DNA of 64,000 nt from Erythrobacter tepidarius (GTDB lineage: Bacteria; Pseudomonadota; Alphaproteobacteria; Sphingomonadales; Sphingomonadaceae), in NCBI RefSeq assembly GCF_002155695.1, contig NZ_MUYJ01000002.1, positions 1 through 64,000 of the forward strand, given 5' to 3'. Shown here one piece after another: positions 7,826-17,220 of this stretch; position 1 is the first letter of the stretch, and every line of letters begins with the position of its first letter. Below the pieces are notes generated by a model, which saw nothing but the letters and a program-made list of their open reading frames with translations, made no database searches and was not told the DNA's origin. The position numbers and the translations under genes were made by a program.

Positions 7826-9236
7826 GACAGGCTCCAGTCAGGGGGCCGCGACCAACGCGATGTGGGGCGGCCGCTTCGCCGATGGCCCTAGCGCCATCAT
7901 GCGCGAAATCAACGCCTCGATCCCGTTCGACAAGGCGCTCTGGCGCGAGGATATCGCCGCCTCCAAGGCCCATGTCGCGATGCTCGGCGCAAGCGGCATC
8001 ATCCCAGCCAAGGACGCGCAGGCGATCAGCGCCGGGCTTGATGCGGTGGCCGCCGAATACGAAGCCAATGGCGTGCCCGAGAACTGGGATCTCGAAGACA
8101 TCCACATGACCACCGAGGCGCGGCTCGCTGAACTGATCGGCCCTGCCGCCGGGCGCCTCCACACTGCGCGCAGCCGCAATGACCAAGTGGCGACCGATTT
8201 CCGCCTGTGGGTGCGCGCCGCCTTAGACCGGATGGACGAAGGCCTCGCCCGGCTGCAACGGGCGCTGGTCACCCGCGCAGGCGAGCACGCCGACAGCATC
8301 ATGCCCGGTTTCACCCACTTGCAGACCGCGCAGCCGGTCACCCTCGGCCACCACCTGATGGCCTATTACGAGATGCTGCGGCGCGACCGTTCGCGCCTTG
8401 CCGATGCGCGCGCGCGGATGAACGAATGTCCGCTGGGCAGCGCTGCGCTGGCCGGAACCGGCTTTCCGATCGACCGCGATGCGACCGCCGCCGCGCTCGG
8501 CTTCGACGCCCCGACCGCCAATTCGCTCGATTCGGTCTCCGACCGCGACTTCGCGCTCGATTTCCTGTGGTGCTGCTCGACCACCGCGCTCCACCTCTCG
8601 CGCCTTGCCGAGGAGCTGATCCTGTGGGCCAGCCAACCCTTCGGCTTCATCCGCCTGCCCGACAGCCTCTCGACCGGCTCGTCGATCATGCCGCAGAAGA
8701 AGAACCCCGATGCCGCCGAACTGGTGCGCGGGCATTCGGGCCGGGTGATCGGCGCGCTGACCAGCCTGATGATCACCATGAAGGGCCTGCCGCTCGCCTA
8801 TTCCAAGGACATGCAGGACGACAAGCCGCCGGTGTTCGAGGCCGCGAGCCTGATGGAACTGGCGATCGCGGCGATGACGGGCATGATCGCCGGCAGCAGC
8901 TTCAACACGGCCCGGATGCGCGCCGCGGCCGAACTCGGCTATGCCACCGCCACCGACCTTGCCGACTGGTTGGTGCGCGCGCGCGGCATCCCGTTCCGCG
9001 AGGCGCACCACATCACGGGGAGCGCGGTGAAGCTGGCCGAGAACCGCGGCGTGGCGCTCGACCAACTGCCGCTCGCCGATCTTCAGGCAATCGATCCGCG
9101 GATCGACGAAAGCGTCTATGCTGCGCTGTCGGTGGATGCCTCGGTCGCGGCGCGGGCCTCCTATGGCGGAACCGCGCCCGATCAGGTCCGTTGGCAGGTG
9201 GCCCGCGCCCGCGCAGCGCTGGGAATGGAGGAATGA
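7824..9236 (+). CDS. argH: Argininosuccinate lyase
   Basis: Catalyses the last step of arginine synthesis, cleaving argininosuccinate to arginine and fumarate. The 470-residue protein has the fumarase/aspartase superfamily signature '[12 protein letters not shown]' and typical ArgH segments '[11 protein letters not shown]', '[17 protein letters not shown]' and '[18 protein letters not shown]'. ATG 7824 has an AAGGA site but overlaps the divergent tlpA-like start. ATG 7860, just before the conserved 'WGGRF', is an alternative. It is followed without a gap by a small lipoprotein gene and lysA, a common alphaproteobacterial order. Confidence 0.96.
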   Translation: MTGSSQGAATNAMWGGRFADGPSAIMREINASIPFDKALWREDIAASKAHVAMLGASGIIPAKDAQAISAGLDAVAAEYEANGVPENWDLEDIHMTTEARLAELIGPAAGRLHTARSRNDQVATDFRLWVRAALDRMDEGLARLQRALVTRAGEHADSIMPGFTHLQTAQPVTLGHHLMAYYEMLRRDRSRLADARARMNECPLGSAALAGTGFPIDRDATAAALGFDAPTANSLDSVSDRDFALDFLWCCSTTALHLSRLAEELILWASQPFGFIRLPDSLSTGSSIMPQKKNPDAAELVRGHSGRVIGALTSLMITMKGLPLAYSKDMQDDKPPVFEAASLMELAIAAMTGMIAGSSFNTARMRAAAELGYATATDLADWLVRARGIPFREAHHITGSAVKLAENRGVALDQLPLADLQAIDPRIDESVYAALSVDASVAARASYGGTAPDQVRWQVARARAALGMEE

Positions 9237-9472
9237 TGCGGCCTGTTATCCTGCTTGTCGTTGCGATGCTGCTGGCTGCCTGCGGTGCGCGCGCGCCGCT
9301 CACCCCGCCCGCCGGTGCCCGCCTGCCGGTTGCTCCGCACGGGGCCAGCACTGCGCCGAGCGCCGATGAATTGCTGCGCCGCGACGCGCTTGCCGCGCCC
9401 GAGCGCAGCGTCGAACTGCGCCGCCGTTCGGAAGAACGGCAGGACGATCCCTTCGATCTGCCGCCCGAATAA
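9233..9472 (+). CDS. Small lipoprotein between argH and lysA (LptM/LppL-like)
   Basis: A 79-residue protein with a short signal peptide and lipobox 'MLLAAC' (Cys near residue 17), then a Pro/Ala-rich, charged tail. Small lipoproteins at this position upstream of lysA are widespread; the Escherichia coli counterpart (YifL/LptM) assists maturation of the LPS transporter LptD. Equivalence here rests on position and lipobox, not on strong sequence similarity. Its ATG overlaps the argH stop, and lysA follows 11 bases after its stop, so the three genes are probably one transcript. Confidence 0.75.
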   Translation: MMRPVILLVVAMLLAACGARAPLTPPAGARLPVAPHGASTAPSADELLRRDALAAPERSVELRRRSEERQDDPFDLPPE

Positions 9473-9483
9473 CGAAAAGAACC

Positions 9484-10743
9484 ATGGACCACTTCACTCT
9501 CAGAAACGGCGTGATGCACGCCGAAGACGTGCCGCTGCCGCGGATTGCAGAGGCCGTCGGCACCCCTGTCTATGTCTATTCGCGCGCGACGCTGGAACGC
9601 CACGCGCGGGTGTTCCGCGAGGCGCTGGCCGATGTGCCGGACAAGCTCATCGCCTTCGCGGTCAAGTCCAATCCGAACCTTGCCGTGCTCAAGGTGCTGC
9701 AAGGCCAGGGCATGGGCGCAGACGTGGTATCGGTGGGCGAGATGCGCCGTGCGCTGGCGGCGGGAATCGCGCCGGAGATGATCGTCTTTTCGGGCGTCGG
9801 CAAGACCGCGGCCGAAATGGTCGCCGCGCTGGACGCCGGGATCGGCCAGTTCAACATCGAGAGCGAGGAAGAGGGCGTCGAGCTTGCCGCGATCGCCGCC
9901 GCGCGCGGGATGACCGCGCAGTGCACCTTGCGCATCAATCCCGATGTCGATGCGGGCACCCATGACAAGATCTCGACCGGCAAGGCCGACAACAAGTTCG
10001 GCGTGCCGATCAGCGCGGCGGGGCAGATCTTCGGCAAGCTGGCGGGCCTGCCGGGGGTGGCCTTGCGCGGTGTGGCGGTGCATATCGGCAGCCAGCTCGC
10101 CGATCTCGCACCGCTGGAGACCGCCTTTGAAAAGCTCGGCGCGCTGGTGACCAGCTTGCGCGGGGCGGGCCACACCATCACCCATGTCGATCTCGGCGGC
10201 GGGCTTGGCGTGCCCTACCGCGTGGGCGAGGTGCTGCCCCAGCCTGCCGAATATGGCGCGATGGTGGCGCGGGTGACGCGGGACTGGGGCGTGAAGCTGA
10301 TTTTCGAACCGGGCCGCGTGATCGCGGGCAATGCCGGGGTGCTGCTGACCCGCGTGATCAGGGTCAAGCGCGGGATCAAGGATCCCTTCGTGATCGTCGA
10401 TGCGGCGATGAACGATCTCGCCCGTCCGGCGCTCTACGGGGCCTATCACCATTTCGAGGCGGTCGAACCCCGCGGCGCACAGATGACCGCCAATATCGTC
10501 GGGCCGATCTGCGAGACGGGAGACACCTTCGCGATGGGCCGGACATGCGATGCGCTCCAGGCGGGCGATCTCGCGGTATTCCGCACCGCCGGAGCCTATG
10601 GCGCGACCATGGCCTCCTCCTACAATTCGCGCGGCTTTGTCGCCGAAGTGCTGGTCGATGGCGACAGGTTCGCCGTGGTCGCCGACCGGATCGAGGCGGG
10701 CGCGATCATGGACGCCGAGCGCGTGCCGGAATGGCTCGCCTGA
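9484..10743 (+). CDS. lysA: Diaminopimelate decarboxylase
   Basis: A PLP-dependent enzyme converting meso-diaminopimelate to lysine, the last step of lysine synthesis. The 419-residue protein has the fold-III decarboxylase features: the PLP lysine in 'IAFAVKSNPN', 'HIGSQL', the glycine-rich 'DLGGGLGVPY', 'EPGRVIAGNAG' and 'GPICETGDTF'. Length is normal for the family. It follows argH and the lipoprotein gene, and the CysG-N-like gene starts eight bases downstream. Confidence 0.96.
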   Translation: MDHFTLRNGVMHAEDVPLPRIAEAVGTPVYVYSRATLERHARVFREALADVPDKLIAFAVKSNPNLAVLKVLQGQGMGADVVSVGEMRRALAAGIAPEMIVFSGVGKTAAEMVAALDAGIGQFNIESEEEGVELAAIAAARGMTAQCTLRINPDVDAGTHDKISTGKADNKFGVPISAAGQIFGKLAGLPGVALRGVAVHIGSQLADLAPLETAFEKLGALVTSLRGAGHTITHVDLGGGLGVPYRVGEVLPQPAEYGAMVARVTRDWGVKLIFEPGRVIAGNAGVLLTRVIRVKRGIKDPFVIVDAAMNDLARPALYGAYHHFEAVEPRGAQMTANIVGPICETGDTFAMGRTCDALQAGDLAVFRTAGAYGATMASSYNSRGFVAEVLVDGDRFAVVADRIEAGAIMDAERVPEWLA

Positions 10744-10750
10744 GCCGCGC

Positions 10751-11551
10751 ATGAGCCAGATCGCCAGCCTGCCGCTGTTTCACCGGATCGCCGGGCAACA
10801 GGTGCTGGTGCTGGGTGAAGGGCCGTCGGCCGAGCCCAAGCGGCGGCTGGTGGAGCGCGCGGGCGGCGTGGTGGTGGACGATCTCGCCCGCGCGATCGAC
10901 GAGGGCGTGCGGCTCGCCTTCATCGCCTATGACGATGCGCGGGCGTGCGAGGTCGCGGCGATCAATGCCCGCTGTGCCGGGATGCTGGTCAATGTCGTCG
11001 ACCGGCCCGAGCTATGCGACTTCACCACGCCGAGCATTCTCGACCGCGATCCGCTGCTGGTGGCGATCGGCACTGGCGGAGCCTCGGCGGGGCTGGCCAA
11101 GCACGTCCGGCTTCGGCTCGAACGGGTGCTGCCGGAGACGCTGGGGCTGCTGGCCAAGGCGCTGGACGCGGCGCGCCCCGTGCTGCGGGCGCGTTTTCCG
11201 GACGGGGCCGAGCGGCGGCGCGCGGTCGATGCGGCGCTGCGCGAAGGCGGCGTGCTCGATCCGTTCGATCCGCAGGCGCATGAGCGGGTGGCGGACTGGG
11301 CGACGGGCAGCACCGCTGCGCCGGAGCCCAGGATGGCGCAGATCATCCTCGCCAGCGCGGACCCTGAAGACCTGACGCTGAAGCAGGCGCGGCTGCTGGG
11401 CGAGGCGGATGTGCTGCTGCTCGACGGGCCGGTTCCGCCCGCAATCCTCGCCCGCGCCCGCGCCGATGCGACGCGGCGGCGATGGGATGCGCACGCACCC
11501 TCGGGCGCAGCGCAAGCTGGCCTGACGCTGGTGCTGCGCTACCGGCCCTGA
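10751..11551 (+). CDS. Siroheme synthase N-terminal domain protein (precorrin-2 dehydrogenase/ferrochelatase) with vestigial SUMT tail
   Basis: A 266-residue protein. Residues about 1-200 match the CysG N-terminal and dimerisation regions ('LPLFHRIAGQQVLVLGEG', 'NVVDRPELCDFTTPSILDRDPLLVAIGTGGASAG'-like core, about 34 residues at 87-120), which oxidise precorrin-2 and insert iron to form siroheme. The C-terminus (about 200-266) resembles the first part of a SUMT methylase domain ('DLTLKQARLLGEADVLLLDG'), but the glycine-rich SAM motif is degraded to 'ILASADPED' and the rest is missing. A separate complete SUMT lies at 43756. Siroheme would serve the sulfite reductase at 44824. Confidence 0.82.
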   Translation: MSQIASLPLFHRIAGQQVLVLGEGPSAEPKRRLVERAGGVVVDDLARAIDEGVRLAFIAYDDARACEVAAINARCAGMLVNVVDRPELCDFTTPSILDRDPLLVAIGTGGASAGLAKHVRLRLERVLPETLGLLAKALDAARPVLRARFPDGAERRRAVDAALREGGVLDPFDPQAHERVADWATGSTAAPEPRMAQIILASADPEDLTLKQARLLGEADVLLLDGPVPPAILARARADATRRRWDAHAPSGAAQAGLTLVLRYRP

Positions 11552-11557
11552 AGACCG

Positions 11558-12559
11558 CTAGGCCGCAAGCGTCACCGGACCGCGCAGGCTCGCAAAATAG
11601 CCTGCCATCGCCGTCAGCGATCGGTCGGACAGCGCGATGAAGGCCCGGCGTCTGTCGGAGGGATCGGGCACCCGCACGAACAGCCCGGTTTCGACCATCT
11701 GGGTCAGCCAGCGCAGCGCCGTGGTCGCAGGCACGCCAGCGGCGATGCACAGCGAGGTGACCGAGACCTGCACGCCTTCGCCATGCGCGGCGGTGAGATC
11801 GAGCAGCATGTCCCAGGCCGGATCGCCGAACAGTTCGGCATCGAAGAAGCGCGCACGCGCCTGGCGGTTGGCGATCACTTGCCGCACCACGCGCGGATCG
11901 GGCAGGGGTGGCTGGCCGGCGGGGGTGACGAAGCCCTTGGCGGAAACGCCGGCCATACCCGGCGTATCGCGCCGGACGCTGTCGATCGGCCGCGCCGCGC
12001 GCGGATCGGGCCGCGAGATCCGGTCAAGCGAGCGCGCAATCGCCTCGACCTGCTGGGACAGCCGCAGCAACGTCAGCCGGTCTTCCTCGGCCAATTCCCG
12101 CACCCGCGCCGCGCCCGCTTCGCCCATCGTCCGGGCAACCGCGACAATACGCTCGGCCCGGCCGGGATCGACCAGAATCTGCGGAGTCGACTGGTCAAGC
12201 ACGGCGAAGACATCATCCAACCCCGCAAGGTTGGTCGAGACGATCAGTTTCGCCCCCGAACGCGCCACCCGCATGTCGAGCCGCGCGAGGCCGGCGAGCA
12301 TCAGCCCGTCCATCCCGCGGCTGCCCGCCACCGGACAATCGACCAGCACCACATCGCCCAGCAGCGCGATCGGCCCTTCGATCAGCGCGGCGATGCTGCC
12401 GCCGTCGATGGTGCGGAACCCCGCCCCGCCGAGATCGGCGGCGATCTGTTTGCGCAGCGCCGCATCCTCGCCATAGATCGCCACCCGCGCGGGCAGGCCC
12501 GCGCCGTCCTGCGCCATGTCATAGGAAAAATCGGCAGGGGGAGAGGTGTCAGTGAGCAT
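11558..12559 (-). CDS. MarR-like winged-helix regulator with receiver-like N-terminal domain
   Basis: A 333-residue protein. The N-terminal third ('RVAIYGEDAALRKQIAADL', 'VVLVDCPVAG') has the alternating strand-helix pattern of a receiver or ParA-like domain, though I see no full phosphorylation or ATP-binding signature. Residues about 215-320 form a winged helix of MarR type ('VSVTSLCIAAGVPATTALRWL', 'VRVPDPSDRRRAFIALS'). I start at ATG 12559; the TTG at 12577 is the longer choice, and the GGAG formed there serves as ribosome site. A SOS-like GAAC-N7-GAAC lies just upstream. Target genes are unknown. Confidence 0.7.
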   Translation of the reverse strand: MLTDTSPPADFSYDMAQDGAGLPARVAIYGEDAALRKQIAADLGGAGFRTIDGGSIAALIEGPIALLGDVVLVDCPVAGSRGMDGLMLAGLARLDMRVARSGAKLIVSTNLAGLDDVFAVLDQSTPQILVDPGRAERIVAVARTMGEAGAARVRELAEEDRLTLLRLSQQVEAIARSLDRISRPDPRAARPIDSVRRDTPGMAGVSAKGFVTPAGQPPLPDPRVVRQVIANRQARARFFDAELFGDPAWDMLLDLTAAHGEGVQVSVTSLCIAAGVPATTALRWLTQMVETGLFVRVPDPSDRRRAFIALSDRSLTAMAGYFASLRGPVTLAA

Positions 12560-12582
12560 CGACTCGAACTCCAACAAGGCTG

Positions 12583-12597
12583 GAACGAGAATAGAAC
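12583..12597. promoter_or_regulatory. SOS-box-like direct repeat GAAC-N7-GAAC
   Basis: GAACGAGAATAGAAC matches the alphaproteobacterial LexA consensus GAAC-N7-GAAC (GTTC-N7-GTTC on the other strand). It lies 24-38 bases upstream of the MarR-like start codon. With this base composition roughly one chance match is expected somewhere in a window this size, so location is the only extra support. Confidence 0.35.
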
Positions 12598-12756
12598 AAA
12601 ACCGGATCAGGTCAAGTATAACTACCTGTCCGGGTCAGACCTGCGCCCAGCCGCCTCACCCGGCCACCACACAATGGTGGTGCAATTGGAGGCCGGGCGG
12701 GGAGCCGGGGCGGACAGAGAACCGGAACCTCTGCGCCCGGCTGGCCGCGCGACAAA

Positions 12757-13314
12757 TCAGGGCCTTATCTCGATCACCGTCCCATCTGGCACGATGCGCC
12801 ACAATTCCTCGATCTCGTCGTTGGCAAGGGCGATGCAGCCGTCGGTCCAGTCGCCCGGCAGGCGCCCGAAGGGAAGGCCGTTGGGCTGGCCGTGGAGGAA
12901 GATATCGCCCCCCGGCGAACGGCCATACTGCGCGGCATAGGCCCGGTCTGCGGCGTTGGGGTAGGAAATCTTGAGGCTGAGATGATAGGCACTGCGCGGA
13001 TTGCGGCCTTCGATATAATAGCGCCCCTCGGGCGTGCGTTCATCGCCCGCGAAGCGCTTGTGGCCCTGCGGCTGATCGCCGAATTGCAGCCCCCGCCACA
13101 CCTTGACCGGCTGGCCCGCGGCATAGCCGATCATCAGCCGCTCGGACTTGTCGACCAGCAGGTAATCGACATGGGCAAAGCGCCGCTCGGGCACGATCCG
13201 CGCGGCCTTGCGCTCCAGCTCCGGCCGGGCGGCAGACGGCCCCTCGGCCACCTTGGGCGGCGGACCCGCGCAGGCGGCGAGCGCCAGCAGCGGCAGCAGG
13301 GTGAGGCGTTGCAT
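12757..13314 (-). CDS. L,D-transpeptidase (YkuD/YafK-type) lipoprotein
   Basis: A 185-residue protein with signal peptide and lipobox 'LLALAAC' and then an L,D-transpeptidase catalytic domain. The active-site region reads 'FLHGQPNG' followed by 'GDWTDGCIALANDEIEELW', in which Cys is the nucleophile. Such enzymes make 3-3 crosslinks in peptidoglycan or attach lipoproteins; YafK-like members with the TDGCIAL form may act as amidases instead, so the exact reaction is open. ATG 13314 begins the signal peptide; the frame extends to 13347 without clear function. purA lies directly upstream on the same strand. Confidence 0.82.
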   Translation of the reverse strand: MQRLTLLPLLALAACAGPPPKVAEGPSAARPELERKAARIVPERRFAHVDYLLVDKSERLMIGYAAGQPVKVWRGLQFGDQPQGHKRFAGDERTPEGRYYIEGRNPRSAYHLSLKISYPNAADRAYAAQYGRSPGGDIFLHGQPNGLPFGRLPGDWTDGCIALANDEIEELWRIVPDGTVIEIRP

Positions 13315-13363
13315 GGTGCCGAGGATAACCCCTTGGCGGCCCAGCAATCAATCCACGAAGGGC

Positions 13364-14653
13364 CTAGTCGACGAAGGGATCGCGCATCAGGATCGTGTCG
13401 TCACGCTCCGGGCTAGTCGAAACCAGCGCCACCGGGCATTCGATCAGCTCCTGGATGCGCTGGATGTACTTGATCGCATTGGCGGGCAGATCGGCATAGC
13501 TGCGCGCGCCTGCGGTGCTCTCGCTCCAGCCGGGCATGTCCTCGTAGATCGGCTCGCACGCCGCCTGATCGGCAGAATGGCTGGGCAGGTAGTCATAGAC
13601 CTTGCCGCGCAGGCGGTAGCCGGTGCAGATCTTGACCTTCTCCAGCCCGTCGAGCACGTCGATCTTGGTGAGCGCGATGCCGGTGACGCCGGAAATCGCG
13701 CAGGACTGGCGCACCAGCACCGCATCGAACCAGCCCACGCGGCGCTTGCGGCCGGTGACGGTGCCGAATTCATGGCCCCGCTCGCCGAGGCGCTGGCCGA
13801 TCTCGTCTTCCAGCTCGGTCGGGAACGGACCGGAGCCGACGCGGGTGGTGTAGGCCTTGACGATACCGAGCACGAAGCCGGTCGAATTGGGGCCGAGGCC
13901 CGAGCCAGACGCCGCCGTGCCGCTCACCGTGTTCGAGGAGGTGACGAAGGGATAGGTGCCGTGATCGACATCGAGCAGCACGCCCTGCGCGCCCTCGAAC
14001 AGGATTTTCGCACCCGCCCGGCGCACCTTCTTCAGCCGCTTCCACACCGGCTGGGCGAACCTGAGCACGAAAGGCGCAATCTCGCGCAGTTCTTCGAGCA
14101 GCGCGGCGCGGTCAACCGGGGGCTGGCCGAAGCCGGCGCGCAGCGCGTCATGGTGCGCGCAGAGGCGATCAAGCTGCGGCTCCAGCGTGTCGAGATGCGC
14201 AAGGTCGCACACCCGGATCGCGCGCCTGCCGACCTTGTCTTCATAGGCCGGGCCGATGCCGCGCCCGGTGGTGCCGATCTTGCCCTTGCCCGCCGCGGTT
14301 TCGCGCAACGCGTCGAGATCGCGGTGGAGCGGCAGGATCAGCGGGCAGTTGTCGGCAATCGCAAGGTTCTCGGCGGTGATCGCCACCCCTTGCGCTTCGA
14401 CCTTGGCAACCTCGTCGCGCAGCGCCCAGGGATCGAGCACCACGCCGTTGCCGATCACCGACAGCGTCCCCGAAACGATGCCCGAAGGCAGCAGCGAGAG
14501 CTTGTAGGTCTTGCCGTCAATCACCAGGGTGTGGCCGGCATTGTGCCCGCCCTGAAAGCGCACCACCACATCGGCGCGGCTGGCGAGCCAGTCGACGATC
14601 TTGCCCTTGCCCTCATCGCCCCACTGGGCGCCGATCACGGTGACGTTGGCCAT
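13364..14653 (-). CDS. purA: Adenylosuccinate synthetase
   Basis: A GTP-dependent enzyme joining IMP and aspartate to adenylosuccinate, the first committed step to AMP. The 429-residue protein starts with the diagnostic '[18 protein letters not shown]' and contains 'GGHNAGHTL', '[13 protein letters not shown]', 'EGAQG' and '[11 protein letters not shown]'. ATG 14653 gives the canonical '[12 protein letters not shown]' N-terminus; the frame open to 14725 is not needed. hisZ lies about 1.4 kb upstream on the same strand, separated by an oppositely oriented hydrolase gene. Confidence 0.97.
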   Translation of the reverse strand: MANVTVIGAQWGDEGKGKIVDWLASRADVVVRFQGGHNAGHTLVIDGKTYKLSLLPSGIVSGTLSVIGNGVVLDPWALRDEVAKVEAQGVAITAENLAIADNCPLILPLHRDLDALRETAAGKGKIGTTGRGIGPAYEDKVGRRAIRVCDLAHLDTLEPQLDRLCAHHDALRAGFGQPPVDRAALLEELREIAPFVLRFAQPVWKRLKKVRRAGAKILFEGAQGVLLDVDHGTYPFVTSSNTVSGTAASGSGLGPNSTGFVLGIVKAYTTRVGSGPFPTELEDEIGQRLGERGHEFGTVTGRKRRVGWFDAVLVRQSCAISGVTGIALTKIDVLDGLEKVKICTGYRLRGKVYDYLPSHSADQAACEPIYEDMPGWSESTAGARSYADLPANAIKYIQRIQELIECPVALVSTSPERDDTILMRDPFVD

Positions 14654-15006
14654 TGCTATCCTTCGATATCTGCTGGACGTAAGTCTGGCGGCGCGGGGCC
14701 TAGGCGTTTGGGGCCCCGGAGGCAAGCGGGGCCGCCACGGCTTTCGCGCTTTCCTACGCCGGCTGGTTGGGGCAGGCTGGCGCGATGTCCCGCGCTTTCC
14801 GCCCGCCCCGCGCAGGGCGCGCCTGCCTTGCCGCGCAGGCCCTGGCTTTGCGGGCGTGGAGGGGAGGCGGTTTTTGGTTCCAGGACAGTGTCTCTTGTGT
14901 CTCCAACTTCAGCAAAGCGGCCCCGAAGCTGAACGGGCGGCGCGCGGCACGAAGGGTTGGCGCGCTTCGCGCGTTGCAGAGCCGGACCCGACGGACAAAG
15001 GAAGAA
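14654..15006. other. Gene-free stretch between divergent purA and hydrolase genes
   Basis: About 350 bases, very G+C-rich, with no convincing gene. It should hold the divergent promoters of purA and the secreted hydrolase. I see several short G/C-rich inverted repeats but no clear -35/-10 pair, riboswitch or tRNA. A GGAAGAA ribosome site precedes the hydrolase ATG at its right end. Confidence 0.6.
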
Positions 15007-16068
15007 ATGATGAAGACTGCCGCCAAAGCCCTGCTCGCTCTCTCCGCCGCCGCCGTGCTGGCCACCCCGATCCTCGCGCAGCGGCGCGGGGGCGAGCGCC
15101 TGCCCACCGCATGCCGCGAGGAGATCACGACGCTGTGCGGAAATGACCGCAGCCAGATCCGCACCTGCCTGCGCGAAAATTTCACCGAATTGTCCGAAGA
15201 CTGCCGCATGGCGGTCAGCCAGCGGATCAAGGCGCGCGGTGGACAAGCCGAAATGCCCGGCAAGCCCATGGGCTCGGCGGTGCAGGCCCCGGCGCCGCAG
15301 ACGCTGGCCTATGGCAGCGATCGCTTGCAGACGCTCGACCTGTGGGTGCCTAAGGGCGCCAAGCGGGCGCCGCTGGTGCTGTTCGTCCATGGCGGCGGCT
15401 GGAAGCGCGGATCGAAAAGCAACGCGATGAGCCGCAGCCTGCCTGGGCACATGCTGGAGCAAGGCTATGCCTTCGCCTCGATCGATTACCGGCTGGTGCC
15501 CGCCGCGAGCGTGGAACAGCAGGCGGCGGATGTGGCGGCCGCGCTCGCCCACGTGCTCAAGCGCGCCGATGAACTGGGGATCGACCGCGGCCGGGTGGTC
15601 CTCACCGGCCATTCGGCAGGCGCCCATCTGGTGGCGTTGGTGGGAACGGACGAAAGCTATCTCAAGGCCGCCGGCCTGAGCTTTGCCGATATCGACGGGG
15701 TGATGCCCAATGACGGCGCGGCCTATGATGTGGCGGCACAGATGAAGCGGGCCGGGCCGATGATGAAAAGCACGTATGAACAGGCCTTTGGCACCGATCC
15801 GGCCCGGCAGAGGGCGCTTTCCCCCACGCTGCACGCCGCCGCGCCCAACGCGCCCGCCTTCCTGCTGCTCCACGTCCAGCGCGAGGATGGCATCGCGCAG
15901 GCGCGCGCGCTGGCAGAGGCGCTCAGGCAGGGCGGATCCGAGGTCGAGGTCGCAGGCTTCCCCGGCGAGGGCCTGCTCGGCCACATGGAGATCAACCGCA
16001 AGCTCGGTGAGCCGGACTACCCGGCGACACCGGTGATGGATGCGTGGCTGAAGAAGGTTCTGGGATGA
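15007..16068 (+). CDS. Secreted alpha/beta-hydrolase (esterase) with N-terminal cysteine-rich repeat
   Basis: A 353-residue protein. Residues 1-24 form a signal peptide (cleavage near 'ILAQ'). Residues about 30-75 have the spacing of the cysteine-rich FGFR/Golgi-type repeat (C-x8-C, then two further Cys, 'CREEITTLCGNDRS', 'CLRENFTELSEDC'). Residues about 95-353 form an esterase/lipase fold with oxyanion motif 'HGGGW' and nucleophile elbow 'GHSAG'; the closing His is probably in 'GEGLLGHMEIN'. A periplasmic ester hydrolase is likely; substrate unknown. The start is one of two adjacent ATGs (15007, 15010) behind a GGAAG site. Confidence 0.8.
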   Translation: MMKTAAKALLALSAAAVLATPILAQRRGGERLPTACREEITTLCGNDRSQIRTCLRENFTELSEDCRMAVSQRIKARGGQAEMPGKPMGSAVQAPAPQTLAYGSDRLQTLDLWVPKGAKRAPLVLFVHGGGWKRGSKSNAMSRSLPGHMLEQGYAFASIDYRLVPAASVEQQAADVAAALAHVLKRADELGIDRGRVVLTGHSAGAHLVALVGTDESYLKAAGLSFADIDGVMPNDGAAYDVAAQMKRAGPMMKSTYEQAFGTDPARQRALSPTLHAAAPNAPAFLLLHVQREDGIAQARALAEALRQGGSEVEVAGFPGEGLLGHMEINRKLGEPDYPATPVMDAWLKKVLG

Positions 16069-16090
16069 TCGCCGATCAGGGATCTACGCG

Positions 16091-17206
16091 TCAGAGCGCC
16101 TCCGGCCCGCCTGGCCCGAGCACCCAGCCGCAACCCAGCGCGCGTGCATCTTCGCCTTCGGCCAGTTGCGCCACCGTGCGCCAGCCTTCGGCCCTGAGGC
16201 GCGCGGCGGCCGCACGGTCGTGCCCCAGCGGAAGATAGCAGGTGCGCACGGCCGGGGGCTGGGGCGCGGCTTCGGCCAGACGGTCGAGGTAAAGCGTGAA
16301 GCCGGTGGCGGGTTCGTTGCTGCCAGCGATGCGGTAGGTGCCGCCTCGTCCCGCAGCCCGGCGCAGGCCCTCGGCATAGAGCGTGAAGCCGAACCACGAC
16401 TGGTATTCGAAGCCGTGGCGCTCGGTCGGGTCGAGGGTGATGCGCGCGCTCCCGGCGATGCTCGCGGCGATGGCTTCGAGCGCATCGAGCCGCGTGCCCA
16501 GCGCCCCGCCCGCATCGATCGTGCGCATTGCGGCAAGCGCCTCGGCAAAGGGGCCGGTGGCGTAGAGCAGCGGCAGATAGGCAGCGCCCCCTGCCACCTT
16601 GAGCCCGCCGGCATCCTTGGTATCGAGTTCGCGCCGCACGTCCTCGATCTGCTCGGGGGCGAGCGGGAAGGCCCGCTCGGCAAGCGTATCGACCAGATCG
16701 GGCAAGGTGAAGTCGACCGAGATCCCGGTCAGCCCCGCCGCGCCCAGCGCCTCGACGGCGAGGCCGACGATCTCGCAGGCGGCCGCGACGCTGTCCGCGC
16801 CGATCAGCTCGGCCCCGAGCTGCAACCGCTCGCGCGCGGGATCGAGCTGACTGGCCTTGATCACCACCGTGTCGCCGCAATAGGCGAGCCGCAACGGACG
16901 CGGGGCAGCAGCAAGGCCCGTCGCGGCGATGCGGCCGATCTGCGGGGTCATGTCGCTGCGCAGCGCGAGCGTGCGCAGCGAGGCCGGATCGACGAAGCGG
17001 AACATGGAACTGCTCTCGCCGACCGAGACCCCGGCCATACGCCCTGCCAGCGAGGCTTCGAACTCGAGCAGCGGCGGGCGTACGCGATCATAGCCATGCG
17101 CATCGAGCACATCGAGGCAGGCGTGCATCGCCGCGTTGATCCGCGCGGTCTCGGCGGGCAGGCGGTCTTCCAGACCTTCGGGCAGGAGATCCTTGGGCTG
17201 TGTCAT
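16091..17206 (-). CDS. hisZ: ATP phosphoribosyltransferase regulatory subunit
   Basis: A class-II histidyl-tRNA-synthetase-like paralogue without aminoacylation activity; it partners the short form of HisG to catalyse and regulate the first step of histidine synthesis. The 371-residue length, the N-terminal 'LLPEGLEDRLP', 'LRSDMTPQIGRIAATGL' and 'RLAYCGDTV' are typical of HisZ rather than HisS. The organism should therefore encode a short HisG elsewhere. The ATG at 17206 is followed by a canonical N-terminus. A dispersed repeat lies immediately upstream of the start (17221-17249). Confidence 0.9.
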   Translation of the reverse strand: MTQPKDLLPEGLEDRLPAETARINAAMHACLDVLDAHGYDRVRPPLLEFEASLAGRMAGVSVGESSSMFRFVDPASLRTLALRSDMTPQIGRIAATGLAAAPRPLRLAYCGDTVVIKASQLDPARERLQLGAELIGADSVAAACEIVGLAVEALGAAGLTGISVDFTLPDLVDTLAERAFPLAPEQIEDVRRELDTKDAGGLKVAGGAAYLPLLYATGPFAEALAAMRTIDAGGALGTRLDALEAIAASIAGSARITLDPTERHGFEYQSWFGFTLYAEGLRRAAGRGGTYRIAGSNEPATGFTLYLDRLAEAAPQPPAVRTCYLPLGHDRAAAARLRAEGWRTVAQLAEGEDARALGCGWVLGPGGPEAL

Positions 17207-17220
17207 GATGGCCGCTTATC

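Noticed and set aside
7506..9236. 576-residue extended ArgH
   Set aside because: The extension is antisense to the tlpA-like gene; normal ArgH length is reached from 7824 or 7860.
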